A DNA stretch of 54,108 nucleotides. Source: Nitrosomonas sp. GTDB lineage: Bacteria; Pseudomonadota; Gammaproteobacteria; Burkholderiales; Nitrosomonadaceae. The position numbers and the translations under genes were made by a program. The stretch spans positions 1-54,108 of the forward strand of contig NZ_JAIEME010000063.1 of the NCBI RefSeq assembly GCF_019752415.1, read 5' to 3'. Below the pieces are notes generated by a model, which was given only the letters and a program-made list of their open reading frames with translations, made no database searches and had not been told where the DNA came from. Positions 37,552-45,654 of this stretch are shown here, piece after piece; the first letter of the stretch is position 1; each line of letters starts with the position of its first letter.

Positions 37552-38979
37552 TTAAATTAACTCACCATATAATCGAGCAAGCAATAATTCCGCAGTTTCT
37601 GACCTTAGTATTTGTGAAGAGTCAACGCTTATGAAGCGACAATCCAGTTTCATATCACTCTCTGCTTGTAATAATTGTATGCTATTTCCGATACGTTTTT
37701 GGAAGCTACTGAGACCTTGTACGTCGGTATGCGGCAATAATAACCACAGCATATTTTCAGCCGTACGTGTCGATAAATCAGGTGTACGAAGCATACTGCG
37801 CAGCCGCTGAGCAAAGGATTCAAGCATTTGCAATAGCTGCGTATGCCCGATGAGATCTATCAGTTCTGTTAAATTTATAAAATAAATACCAAACAGGCCG
37901 AATGCTATATCCGGATAACGCCGAGATGAGATCAATAACCAATCAAGATCATGAATAAATAGATCTTTAGGAATAAAATTTAATTGATCAAAGCTCGTTG
38001 CAATGTCGAAGACTTCGCCACGCACAGCTATAATCCTTCCTCTATCGCTTAGCTTCCAACTTTGAATCCGGTTTGAAGCGAGATCATTCGGCATCATTTC
38101 TTTTTCACACACGGTGCAACGCGCTAATACCTTGGGTTCTACAAATGTTTGTAGACAGACATGGCAGCTGTGGTTTTCAATTGGGCGGTCGTAATCACTC
38201 CCAATGTGCCGTAATTGAGTATTGCATTTTGGACAAATGAGTGCACCACTATGGATAAACTTTTCCTGCACATCAACACATCCGCAGGTAAAGCAATGTA
38301 AAGATGCCTGCAGATCAATATCAATTGCATGACAGCTGGGGCAAATATCTATAAAGCTTAAATGAGAGGAATGACAAAAAGTGCACTCCCTTTGTCGATC
38401 TATCAGTGCAACAGGTTCCAATAACTTAGAAACAGAGAGACTCTGTAACCATTCAAAGGAATCAGATTTATCCTGACTCAATGCTTCTAGTAAAGGATAA
38501 CGGTACGAACGTAAGTGCTGCCATTCCTGGTAGGGGTGGAGAATGAAATTCGGCCGTAACCATAGGTATTTAATTAATCGCCCTAAATGCGAAATCTGCA
38601 CTTCACTATTATTGTATGCGCTGAAAAGATCTAAGAATTGACTAATGATCTGTTTTAATTGTGGCGGTTGCGGTAATTGTCCATCGACGAGACTGCTATA
38701 AGATGCAGGAACTGACTCCGTTACGAAACATAAAGATGCAAATAGGTCTCCGTCTCTTCGTATTTTGTCCAAAGTGGAAGTAATGTAATTTTGATCACTC
38801 CCGGTGATTATTACTACCGGCGAGTGGACTTTCTCTTTTTTCCACTCAACGTAGTCTTGAAAAATATGCGTTCTAAAAGAATCGCTATATTGATCTGACA
38901 AATTGGTTTTTTCATGCGAGAAGAATATCAGCTCATCACCCATGTCGAGTGATCCTAAACTTGATGATTTATTTATCAT
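37552..38979 (-). CDS. TackOD1 zinc-ribbon protein with degenerate GGDEF domain keeping an RxxD I-site
   Basis: A 475-residue cytoplasmic protein at the head of the polysaccharide operon. Residues 1-190 are a weakly conserved alpha/beta region. Residues 196-295 match the TackOD1 output domain, with paired cysteines at 199/202, 213/216, 229/232, 249/252, 272/275 and 288/291 and the signature LRHIGSDYDRP. Residues about 315-475 are a GGDEF-fold domain whose active site reads AENML (407-411) instead of GGDEF, so synthesis of c-di-GMP is unlikely. The inhibitory-site motif RTPD (398-401) lies exactly five residues before it, as in active cyclases and in the c-di-GMP receptor PelD. I infer a c-di-GMP-binding regulator of the synthase. 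Confidence 0.85.
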   Translation of the reverse strand: MINKSSSLGSLDMGDELIFFSHEKTNLSDQYSDSFRTHIFQDYVEWKKEKVHSPVVIITGSDQNYITSTLDKIRRDGDLFASLCFVTESVPASYSSLVDGQLPQPPQLKQIISQFLDLFSAYNNSEVQISHLGRLIKYLWLRPNFILHPYQEWQHLRSYRYPLLEALSQDKSDSFEWLQSLSVSKLLEPVALIDRQRECTFCHSSHLSFIDICPSCHAIDIDLQASLHCFTCGCVDVQEKFIHSGALICPKCNTQLRHIGSDYDRPIENHSCHVCLQTFVEPKVLARCTVCEKEMMPNDLASNRIQSWKLSDRGRIIAVRGEVFDIATSFDQLNFIPKDLFIHDLDWLLISSRRYPDIAFGLFGIYFINLTELIDLIGHTQLLQMLESFAQRLRSMLRTPDLSTRTAENMLWLLLPHTDVQGLSSFQKRIGNSIQLLQAESDMKLDCRFISVDSSQILRSETAELLLARLYGELI

Positions 38980-39289
38980 TTATTCACTCAGAAATATTTG
39001 TAGGAATTATAGCATCAGAAGCTATTAAGTTACCTCTAAATAGCAATCTAACTGGCTGGTATCTATAAATTAAATGAAAATTCTGATGACTATTTTGGAG
39101 AAAATCTTTAAACAAAGATGCTCAAACTGGACTGTACTTATTGCTTGCGATCTGATTTTCCTCTGGATGTCTAACGCGCAACAGAAGTGTTGTTATTATC
39201 CAACTGGTGAATGCATCGATATAACCGGCTCGGCTATTTGGGGTCAGCTAATATTCATAATACAGACAGATATCCGAATATTGACAGCA
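38980..39289. other. Non-coding spacer before the polysaccharide operon
   Basis: About 310 bases between the start of the TackOD1/GGDEF gene and the end of the barrel remnant. A plus-strand ORF (39074-39307) crosses it but has no signal, no ribosome binding site and overlaps the conserved barrel end, so I leave it out. The promoter for the polysaccharide operon is expected near 38980-39080. Confidence 0.5.
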
Positions 39290-39744
39290 CTAAAAAATGT
39301 AACGTAGGTTAAGGCCACCACCCCAATCAGGACTTCGCTCTGAAAAACCTCGTAAACCATAGATATTGAGCCGGAATCTATCACTGACCCGGTGTGATAG
39401 ATAGAGTGTGAGATCCCTGCTGTCCTGCAGTCTCACCGTTGATTGTCCTATATTAAAGCTTGTCCCAATTGTTGAATTTGGTGACAATCGATAGGCCACT
39501 CCCGCTGCGCCGTACAAGACGTTATGAAAAGTAATACCAGATGGATTACCCAGTATTCGATAGCCAAAAGTTGCATTAAATATGAATTTGGAAATCGCTT
39601 TAAACAAATCTCCCTGAACAGCGTAATCGACCTGTCCGCTTAAACTCTGGCTGGCGAGATTTATAAACGCGCTGTGATATCAAAGACAATGTCAGAGGGA
39701 TTTGATTCGACCGTCTTGTTGTTCCTCCGTTCGTTGCTCCTCAT
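39290..39744 (-). pseudogene. Truncated outer-membrane beta-barrel remnant (frameshifted)
   Basis: The C-terminal 105 residues are a typical transporter-like barrel end (FGYRILGNPSG, VLYGAAGVAYRLSP, LTLYLSHRVSDRFRLNIYGL, SPDWGGGLNLRYIF, closing on an aromatic residue). Upstream, a one-base T shortfall at 39665-39667 breaks the frame; repairing it adds NLASQSLSGQVDYAVQGDLF and a start at 39744. Even then there is no signal peptide and the first strands of the barrel are missing, and a stop precedes the ATG. It follows the DUF5666 gene by 7 bases and seems to be a decayed third gene of that operon. Confidence 0.75.
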
Positions 39745-39751
39745 ACAGAAC

Positions 39752-41044
39752 CTAAATTATCTGTCTTTCCTCATCTTTAGACGAAATTGGCGCATCATTC
39801 GAATGAGAGCCGCTGTCTGTAAATCCACTGTCATAACTTTGATTAATATCATTTCTTGGAAAAGATGTAACATCCGATTCATTGTCTGAGCTATCTCTAT
39901 TAGCATTGTTACTGCCATCCACTTGGCTCCTCTCATTCCTTTCCTGAATTTGCACTGGCAATTGTTGCACCAGTTCAATACGCTCGGCACTAATGCGCTG
40001 ATCCGTATTGAGTCGGCCACTGATTTGGATAAGTTGATCCAGTTTGAGATCACCCGTTGCATCGCCAGCAATCTGAGTACTCGGATCCAGTATGATAATC
40101 CGGTTACTCAAATTTAATTCCTTATCTGTGGTTGCATGGATATATCCTTCGATCACTACATGTTCCACATTCCCAATACTTAGTCGAGTTGGCTCTGTCT
40201 GGATATGTCGTGCATTCAGGCTAACGCCATCCCAATAACCCGCAACCAGCACTTCCATACCTTGGGCTATGCCAACTGGAAGTAAATTAGCGTCATGATT
40301 GATACGTGTGCCATTGACTTCAAAGCCCTGCGCATCAATTTGGGTCACATAGCCGTTTATTTTGGCTTCTGCAAGTGGCAGGATTACTTCAATACGTGAT
40401 GAGACAACCGTACCATTCGAAAGTCTATGACCACTGACTTGCACCCAGTCACCGGTTTCCAGGTTTGAAAAATTACCGTGATCTCTGGATGGATCAACTT
40501 GTATGATTTGACCTAAAATGCGCATTTCTCTCATTTCAGCATTAAAGAAGCTGATCGGTCCAACAGCAGCATGGATTATCGCGATACTTTGTGCTGCGAG
40601 CTGATGACCTGTCTCAAGTGAGCGTGCGGCAATTACCTGTCCAACGGCAAGATCTCGGGTTGTAGATAGACGTCCATCCACCGAAACAAGTGTATTGTTG
40701 CCATAGTAGAGTTCAATACCATTGACACAAATACTTGCTAATCCAGTGATGATGCCGATAATTCCTGTGCCACCGATGCCACCGTCGTTTACGACAATTC
40801 CAGTTCCGCCTATTCCACCTTCCAGATTACCGGCATCCCTACTTTCTCCATCGAGAAGCCCCGTTCTCCCAATGCCAGACTGAGTTGCACCCGTTCCACC
40901 GATACCAGAATTTGCAAGGATTACAGGATTTATCGTTGAAGTATCGTTATCGCAATAATTTACTACGAGCACACTTACTGAACATACGAATGTCAGCGCG
41001 ATGAAACTTAATATAGGTAAGCTACTACGATATATCGCCGTCAA
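39752..41044 (-). CDS. DUF5666-containing exported protein with GIGGTG repeats
   Basis: A 430-residue protein with an N-terminal hydrophobic signal segment (LPILSFIALTFVCSVSVLVV). Residues about 40-110 contain GIGGTG/GIGRTG repeats. The middle carries several DUF5666-like beta modules that bind or fold around short strands (INGYVTQIDAQGFEVNGTRI; GMEVLVAGYWDGVSLNARHI; DQLIQISGRLNTDQRISAER). The C-terminus is polar and rich in Ser, Asn and Asp. Function unknown; it is probably on the periplasmic or outer face. It follows the DUF6502 gene by about 40 bases. Confidence 0.85.
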   Translation of the reverse strand: MTAIYRSSLPILSFIALTFVCSVSVLVVNYCDNDTSTINPVILANSGIGGTGATQSGIGRTGLLDGESRDAGNLEGGIGGTGIVVNDGGIGGTGIIGIITGLASICVNGIELYYGNNTLVSVDGRLSTTRDLAVGQVIAARSLETGHQLAAQSIAIIHAAVGPISFFNAEMREMRILGQIIQVDPSRDHGNFSNLETGDWVQVSGHRLSNGTVVSSRIEVILPLAEAKINGYVTQIDAQGFEVNGTRINHDANLLPVGIAQGMEVLVAGYWDGVSLNARHIQTEPTRLSIGNVEHVVIEGYIHATTDKELNLSNRIIILDPSTQIAGDATGDLKLDQLIQISGRLNTDQRISAERIELVQQLPVQIQERNERSQVDGSNNANRDSSDNESDVTSFPRNDINQSYDSGFTDSGSHSNDAPISSKDEERQII

Positions 41045-41086
41045 TGAATTTTTTTTATCCAGATTTACAAATATCCTTTTTATAAC

Positions 41087-41959
41087 TTAGTTATGCGGAC
41101 TTTCTTTTATATCAGCAGGCATTTCAGCCTCCACCGGTTCGCTAAAAAAATAAATACCAAAAGTCATGCGATAACGTGAGTCGTTTTTCAGAGCATCATT
41201 TTTTTCCAGCTCCATAGCCGATTTATTGATGGCAAGCAAGGATTTCATCCCCAAGCGTTCAGATTGCTCGGCGAGTATTTTGACGGAATCCACGCTTAAA
41301 CCGTCGTAATAAGCACTACGCTCAAAGAATGGTTGATTTTCACCCAGCAGATTATTGGTGGCTGCTGCCGCATGATCATGCAAGTTATGGCCAAAGTAAT
41401 AGACCTTTTCATCAAAACCATGGGCAGGAATAAACGCAGACGTATTTAGACATACATGATTATTGTCATTAAAATGAGCAACGCCGAGTCTTAACCATTC
41501 ATCAAGCACAACGCGCGAGCGAATATCACAGCTCACACTGGCTACCAGTCCTTCAAAAGAAATATCCCCGCCCTCTCTCGCAAACCTTGGTAATGGTTTG
41601 GGTTGATTGTTCTCGTCCAGGAACCGTGCATCGCTTGTCCAACGACTAACGAGCCGGGCTCCCAGTGAAATGGTTTGTGGAATAATTTCGGTTTCGGAGT
41701 GCTCGTCATGACGTAATCGCTTGATATCTTTGCGATGAATACCGGTGATCAAGCTCAAATGACTATCGGTCAAAGGTCTCTTATCCATCTTAAATTCATT
41801 TTCTGCTACTTCTACAAATAAATCTTTAAGCACTTCCGACAAAAACGGATAGGTAATCCCTTTTGCCAGCATTAGCTTAATTAATGGACGTAGTACCCAG
41901 CGGAGTGCAGTAATAAGTGCAGGCGGGAAGATTGAATTAATTGGACGGACAGCATGCAT
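41087..41959 (-). CDS. DUF6502 family protein with a possible helix-turn-helix
   Basis: A 290-residue soluble protein of the DUF6502 family. Conserved text: LRWVLRPLIKLMLAKGITYPFLSEVLKDLFVEVAENEF and LTDSHLSLITGIHRKDIKRL, which looks like a winged or simple helix-turn-helix. The rest (SRWTSDARFLDENNQPKPLP onward) is unique to the family. Genes of this family are often next to DUF5666 genes; here the two are consecutive. I infer a DNA-binding regulator, and the divergent region 41960-42276 with GGGAA/TTCCC repeats is its obvious candidate target. Function is not established. Confidence 0.8.
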   Translation of the reverse strand: MHAVRPINSIFPPALITALRWVLRPLIKLMLAKGITYPFLSEVLKDLFVEVAENEFKMDKRPLTDSHLSLITGIHRKDIKRLRHDEHSETEIIPQTISLGARLVSRWTSDARFLDENNQPKPLPRFAREGGDISFEGLVASVSCDIRSRVVLDEWLRLGVAHFNDNNHVCLNTSAFIPAHGFDEKVYYFGHNLHDHAAAATNNLLGENQPFFERSAYYDGLSVDSVKILAEQSERLGMKSLLAINKSAMELEKNDALKNDSRYRMTFGIYFFSEPVEAEMPADIKESPHN

Positions 41960-42018
41960 AAAAATTTTTCACTGGTTAATTTATAGCCTAAAAATCAATT
42001 TCAAAATTCTAACACAAT

Positions 42019-42093
42019 GTGGGAAAACATCACACCATCAATTGACATGTGAAATATTCCCACGTAATATCCAATAACGAGGGAATATTTCCC
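42019..42093. promoter_or_regulatory. GGGAA/TTCCC operator-like repeats
   Basis: Three related elements: GTGGGAA (42019-42025), TTCCCAC (42057-42063, inside the promoter spacer) and the palindrome GGGAATATTTCCC (42081-42093, just after the expected transcription start). The arrangement around one promoter suggests binding sites for a dimeric regulator. No factor is proven; the divergent DUF6502 protein is the nearest candidate. Confidence 0.5.
42042..42070 (+). promoter_or_regulatory. Consensus-like sigma-70 promoter for the cytochrome/porin operon
   Basis: TTGACA at 42042-42047, a 17-base spacer, and TAATAT at 42065-42070. This is a near-perfect -35/-10 pair in the plus orientation, about 207 bases upstream of the cytochrome start codon, leaving a long leader that carries the 42166-42195 inverted repeat. 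Transcription would start near 42077. Confidence 0.65.
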
Positions 42094-42165
42094 ATGTATA
42101 CCGCAGAAATCTACTAATACTGTCTTAGGCGAAATTAATAGCATAACTAGGCTAGGAAAGGCATC

Positions 42166-42195
42166 TTAATGTAAGAAATCCATTTCTTACATTAA
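42166..42195 (+). promoter_or_regulatory. Perfect 14-bp inverted repeat in the leader of the cytochrome operon
   Basis: TTAATGTAAGAAAT (42166-42179) and ATTTCTTACATTAA (42182-42195) are exact inverted copies separated by CC. In DNA this is a strong operator-like palindrome; in RNA it would form a tight hairpin without a T-run. It lies between the promoter at 42042 and the decaheme cytochrome gene. Confidence 0.6.
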
Positions 42196-42276
42196 TCAGC
42201 ATCACATCTTTCTCAGCAGAATTGAATAGTCACACTTTCAATTCACGTTGAATCAGCAGCAGACAAGGAGAAAATT

Positions 42277-43233
42277 ATGAAAAATTTTATATGGAATATG
42301 CACGCCTTTTTTCCACAAATTCTTGGAATATTTTTTGTACTTAGCATTGGGATGATCTCCCAAAATGTAATGGCATCAGATAATGATGACGACGACGAAC
42401 CAACCGAAGATATAGTTCTACGAGGCGACCGGACGTGCACGGGTTGTCATGATGAAGGTGCCGAATCGGTACTCACTATCGGCAAGACAAAGCATGGAAC
42501 TGTTGCGGACGAACGCGCGCCAACTTGCACAAGCTGCCATGGTAAGAGTATTCGTCACATGGATAGGCCCGAAAAAGTACCGATGCCATCGCGCACATTT
42601 GGTAAGAATTCACTGAACCCCGTGGAAGATAGAAATCAAACCTGCTTAAACTGTCATCAGGGCGACAAACAAATGCACTGGGCTGGCAGCACTCATGCCA
42701 ATAGAGATGTGGCTTGCACTTCGTGTCATCAGATACACACCGCACAGGACAAAGTACGCGACAGAATTACTCAATCGGAAGTCTGTTTTTCCTGTCATAA
42801 GGAACAACGTGCGCAGATTAATCGGCCTTCCCGTCACCCTGTCCGGGAAGGGAAAGTCATTTGTTCCGATTGTCATAACTCTCATGGCTCGGCTGGGCCT
42901 GGCATGATGACTCGAGATAGCATTAACGATACTTGCTATACCTGTCATATGGAAAAGCGTGGCCCTTTCGTGCGAAACCACCCGCCGGTTCAGGAAAATT
43001 GCGCACTTTGCCACAACCCGCACGGAACGACAGCGCCCAATCTGTTGAAAGTTCGCTCGCCCTTTCTTTGTCAAGAATGCCATGAGCCCAATACACATCA
43101 AGGCAGCCCAGGAACAATCGATGGCTCTTACCGAAGAAATCTCCTGGCAAGGGGGTGTTTAAATTGCCATACCCAGATTCATGGCAGCAATAACCCTGAG
43201 GATGTTCGCCTTGAAGATCTTCTGCAGCGCTGA
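42277..43233 (+). CDS. Decaheme c-type cytochrome, DmsE/MtrA family
   Basis: A 318-residue periplasmic cytochrome with signal peptide (ILGIFFVLSIGMISQNVMA). Ten CxxCH haem sites can be counted: CTGCH, CTSCH, CLNCH, CTSCH, CFSCH, CSDCH, CYTCH, CALCH, CQECH and CLNCH. This number, length and spacing match the DmsE/MtrA/PioA family that carries electrons through an MtrB-type outer-membrane porin. A strong ribosome binding site (AAGGAG) precedes the ATG. The MtrB-type gene starts 14 bases after its stop. No extracellular MtrC-type cytochrome is present, as in PioAB and MtoAB systems of iron oxidisers. Direction of electron flow is unknown. Confidence 0.93.
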   Translation: MKNFIWNMHAFFPQILGIFFVLSIGMISQNVMASDNDDDDEPTEDIVLRGDRTCTGCHDEGAESVLTIGKTKHGTVADERAPTCTSCHGKSIRHMDRPEKVPMPSRTFGKNSLNPVEDRNQTCLNCHQGDKQMHWAGSTHANRDVACTSCHQIHTAQDKVRDRITQSEVCFSCHKEQRAQINRPSRHPVREGKVICSDCHNSHGSAGPGMMTRDSINDTCYTCHMEKRGPFVRNHPPVQENCALCHNPHGTTAPNLLKVRSPFLCQECHEPNTHQGSPGTIDGSYRRNLLARGCLNCHTQIHGSNNPEDVRLEDLLQR

Positions 43234-43247
43234 TTGGGGAGGGAAAA

Positions 43248-45341
43248 ATGAACAAATCAACGAAGAAGTTTCTTCAGATTATTTATGCTGTTTTTTTCTT
43301 GCTTATCGCTGAAACAGCTGCATCAACTGAAGATGAAAATCTCAGACGATTAACCAAACCACAAAGCGCAATCAATTTTGGTGTAGGTTACCTCGCGAAT
43401 GATAATGCGCGTTTCGGCCAATACAGTGGCGTACGAAATGAAGGACCATATGGCACTTTCAATTTCGACATCACAAAACGCGATGAGAATACCGGCACCT
43501 GGCTAAAATTGTTAGGACGCAATCTAGGATTACAGAATCGCGACATCCGCTTCGAGCATACTAAGCAAGGCCACTGGAGTTATTTTATTGATTTCAGTCA
43601 AACACCCAGATATGAGCCATTTACAGCCGTTACCGCCGTCACAGGCATTGGCAGTGCGCATCTGGATGTGCCAACATCACCGACAACCGGCGAACCTGCA
43701 CAGCTGAAGACGGAACGTCAGGCGATATCATTTGGGATGAATCGAGTTCTGCCCGGCAATTTTGAAGCGCAGTTCCACTTCCGTAATGAAGAAAAAGATG
43801 GATCAAGAATTTTCGGGCGTGGTAATCGTTTGGGGCCGCCGATTTCAGGTGTTGTCGGCGGTTATGAGTTTTTGCCCGAACCCATTAATTACTCAACCCG
43901 ACAGTTCGGCGGCACCCTTAATTATAACGGTAAGGACTTACAGTTGTCCGGCGGGTATTATGGAACGATGTTTATTAATAAGAATACCGCCTTAACTACT
44001 ACGGGCGGCAGTAGTGCAGGCGGAATCTATGCACCGAATTTATTTTCTCCGATTGCGCTGCCTCCGGATAATCAGTCGCATCAGTTATTTTTATCCGGCG
44101 GTTATAGTTTTAATCCAACCACCCGCGGCACGTTCAAGGCTGCTTATACCCGAGCAACGCAGACGGACAGTTTCTTTCCTACACAATTTTTAGCTCCCGG
44201 TGTCGGGAGTAATCTGGATGGGCGCATTGATACAGCATTAGTACAAGCCAGCGTTACCAGTCGTCCGTTACCAAAATTATCTGTCGTGGCGAATATTCGA
44301 TTTGAAGATCGCGATGATAATACGCCCGTGCTTTTATACAATCCATTGGCAGGGCAATTAGATTTCAACGGAAATCGCTGGAGCGGGCTCAATCATCCGC
44401 GTTCATTTAGTACGTTGACGAGCAAAGTAGAAGCCAACTACACATTGCCAATGAATTTTCGTTTGATTGGCGGTATTGAGTATGAACATTGGGATCGTCT
44501 CTGGCAGCCGACTTTTGTCGGTCATCGCGCCAGAACGGATGAAATTTCCTATCGGGCGGAGCTACGGCGTACTTTGTCCGATAGCGTGACAGGGTCGATT
44601 GCATACATCCACAGCAATCGATTTGGATCGCCCTTTATCTCGACCATGACCGCAACGGGTGATCCTTTCTTCAACACGATTGCACCCCTCAATCTTTCTG
44701 ATCGGAATCGTGACAAGATTCGCCTATCGCTGAACTGGGAACCCATTGAACCCCTGTCACTGCAAGTGATGGTCGACGAATCATTCGATAATTATGGGCA
44801 TCGTAGCGGCTCAAACCTTGGATTACAGAATGGTTCTGCAAGAAACTATTCATTGGATGCAGCCTATACAGTCTCGGAGAACCTACAAGCGGTGGCGTGG
44901 TTCTCACGCAATGAAACTTTTATTGATCAAGCCTCAAGAAATTGGAGTCCTGCGGATGGTTCTCGTGAAATTTGGTCCGCCAATCTCCAAAACATAGGCA
45001 CTTCATTTGGGGTCGATATCAATGGAAAGCCAACTGAGAAATTAGAAGTCGGAGCGAGTTTATCTCAATCTTTCATTACTGATAAGTTTAAGCAAAGAAC
45101 AAGCGATCCAGCAACTTATTCAGTACCCAATATCTCAACTGAACTAAGCAATTTGAAATTATTCGCAAGGTATGCCTTGCGGAAAAACCTCAGCCTGCAT
45201 CTGGATTATATCCTTAACCGCTTCAAAACCAATGAGTGGACATGGAATCATTGGACCTATACCGACGGCACTCGATTAATACAGGATACGAGTCAAATCG
45301 TTAATTTCATCGGCCTCTCTGCACATTACACTTGGCAATAA
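43248..45341 (+). CDS. MtrB/PioB-family outer-membrane porin
   Basis: A 697-residue outer-membrane beta-barrel with signal peptide (IIYAVFFLLIAETAAS). N-terminal and strand patterns match the MtrB/PioB decaheme-associated family (SAINFGVGYLANDNARFGQY, WSYFIDFSQTPRY, alternating amphipathic strands, aromatic end HYTWQ). The mature N-terminus lacks the CxxC seen in Shewanella MtrB. It would wrap the decaheme cytochrome to make a transmembrane electron conduit. Ribosome binding site GGGAGG. No terminator is evident after it. Confidence 0.92.
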   Translation: MNKSTKKFLQIIYAVFFLLIAETAASTEDENLRRLTKPQSAINFGVGYLANDNARFGQYSGVRNEGPYGTFNFDITKRDENTGTWLKLLGRNLGLQNRDIRFEHTKQGHWSYFIDFSQTPRYEPFTAVTAVTGIGSAHLDVPTSPTTGEPAQLKTERQAISFGMNRVLPGNFEAQFHFRNEEKDGSRIFGRGNRLGPPISGVVGGYEFLPEPINYSTRQFGGTLNYNGKDLQLSGGYYGTMFINKNTALTTTGGSSAGGIYAPNLFSPIALPPDNQSHQLFLSGGYSFNPTTRGTFKAAYTRATQTDSFFPTQFLAPGVGSNLDGRIDTALVQASVTSRPLPKLSVVANIRFEDRDDNTPVLLYNPLAGQLDFNGNRWSGLNHPRSFSTLTSKVEANYTLPMNFRLIGGIEYEHWDRLWQPTFVGHRARTDEISYRAELRRTLSDSVTGSIAYIHSNRFGSPFISTMTATGDPFFNTIAPLNLSDRNRDKIRLSLNWEPIEPLSLQVMVDESFDNYGHRSGSNLGLQNGSARNYSLDAAYTVSENLQAVAWFSRNETFIDQASRNWSPADGSREIWSANLQNIGTSFGVDINGKPTEKLEVGASLSQSFITDKFKQRTSDPATYSVPNISTELSNLKLFARYALRKNLSLHLDYILNRFKTNEWTWNHWTYTDGTRLIQDTSQIVNFIGLSAHYTWQ

Positions 45342-45465
45342 TAGCGCGTAATAGATACTATGAAAAAATATCGTTAAACGCCGCATACGTCTGGCGAAAT
45401 CCCAGCGACTAAGAGTCTGGATACCTTCGAGAATACATTGTGAATGGATCGACAAGCGAGCATGT

Positions 45466-45640
45466 CATCGCTCTGGGGAACATTAGGACTGGCACAGGAA
45501 GATATAGGTGAGCGATGAAAAACGACTGCATATTTACAAAAACAGTTGACCAACGTTAAGCTACTGATCATCGACGAGCCATGTTATGTGGATGCAAGTA
45601 GTGTTTATCTGCGTGTTTCCGAGCAATGGCAAAGCTCTTC
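45466..45640 (+). pseudogene. Relic of an IS21-type istB transposition helper gene
   Basis: Fragments in different frames resemble IstB: SDEKRL (about 45512) then, after a frame change, LQKQLTNVKLLIIDEP (45534-45581), which matches the LQKQLxxYKLLIIDE Walker B region of IstB proteins, and possibly EHVIALG upstream (about 45460). Stops and frame changes show that it is dead. The other half of the spacer 45342-45654 shows nothing else. No istA or terminal repeats are seen. Confidence 0.45.
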
Positions 45641-45654
45641 AGGCGCCCTACTCT

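Noticed and set aside
39074..39307. 77-residue plus-strand ORF upstream of the polysaccharide operon
   Set aside because: No ribosome binding site, no recognisable motif, and it overlaps the conserved end of the barrel remnant.
42476..43255. Antisense ORFs over the decaheme cytochrome
   Set aside because: Shadows of the CxxCH-rich reading frame; the plus-strand frame has signal peptide, ten haem sites and a ribosome binding site.
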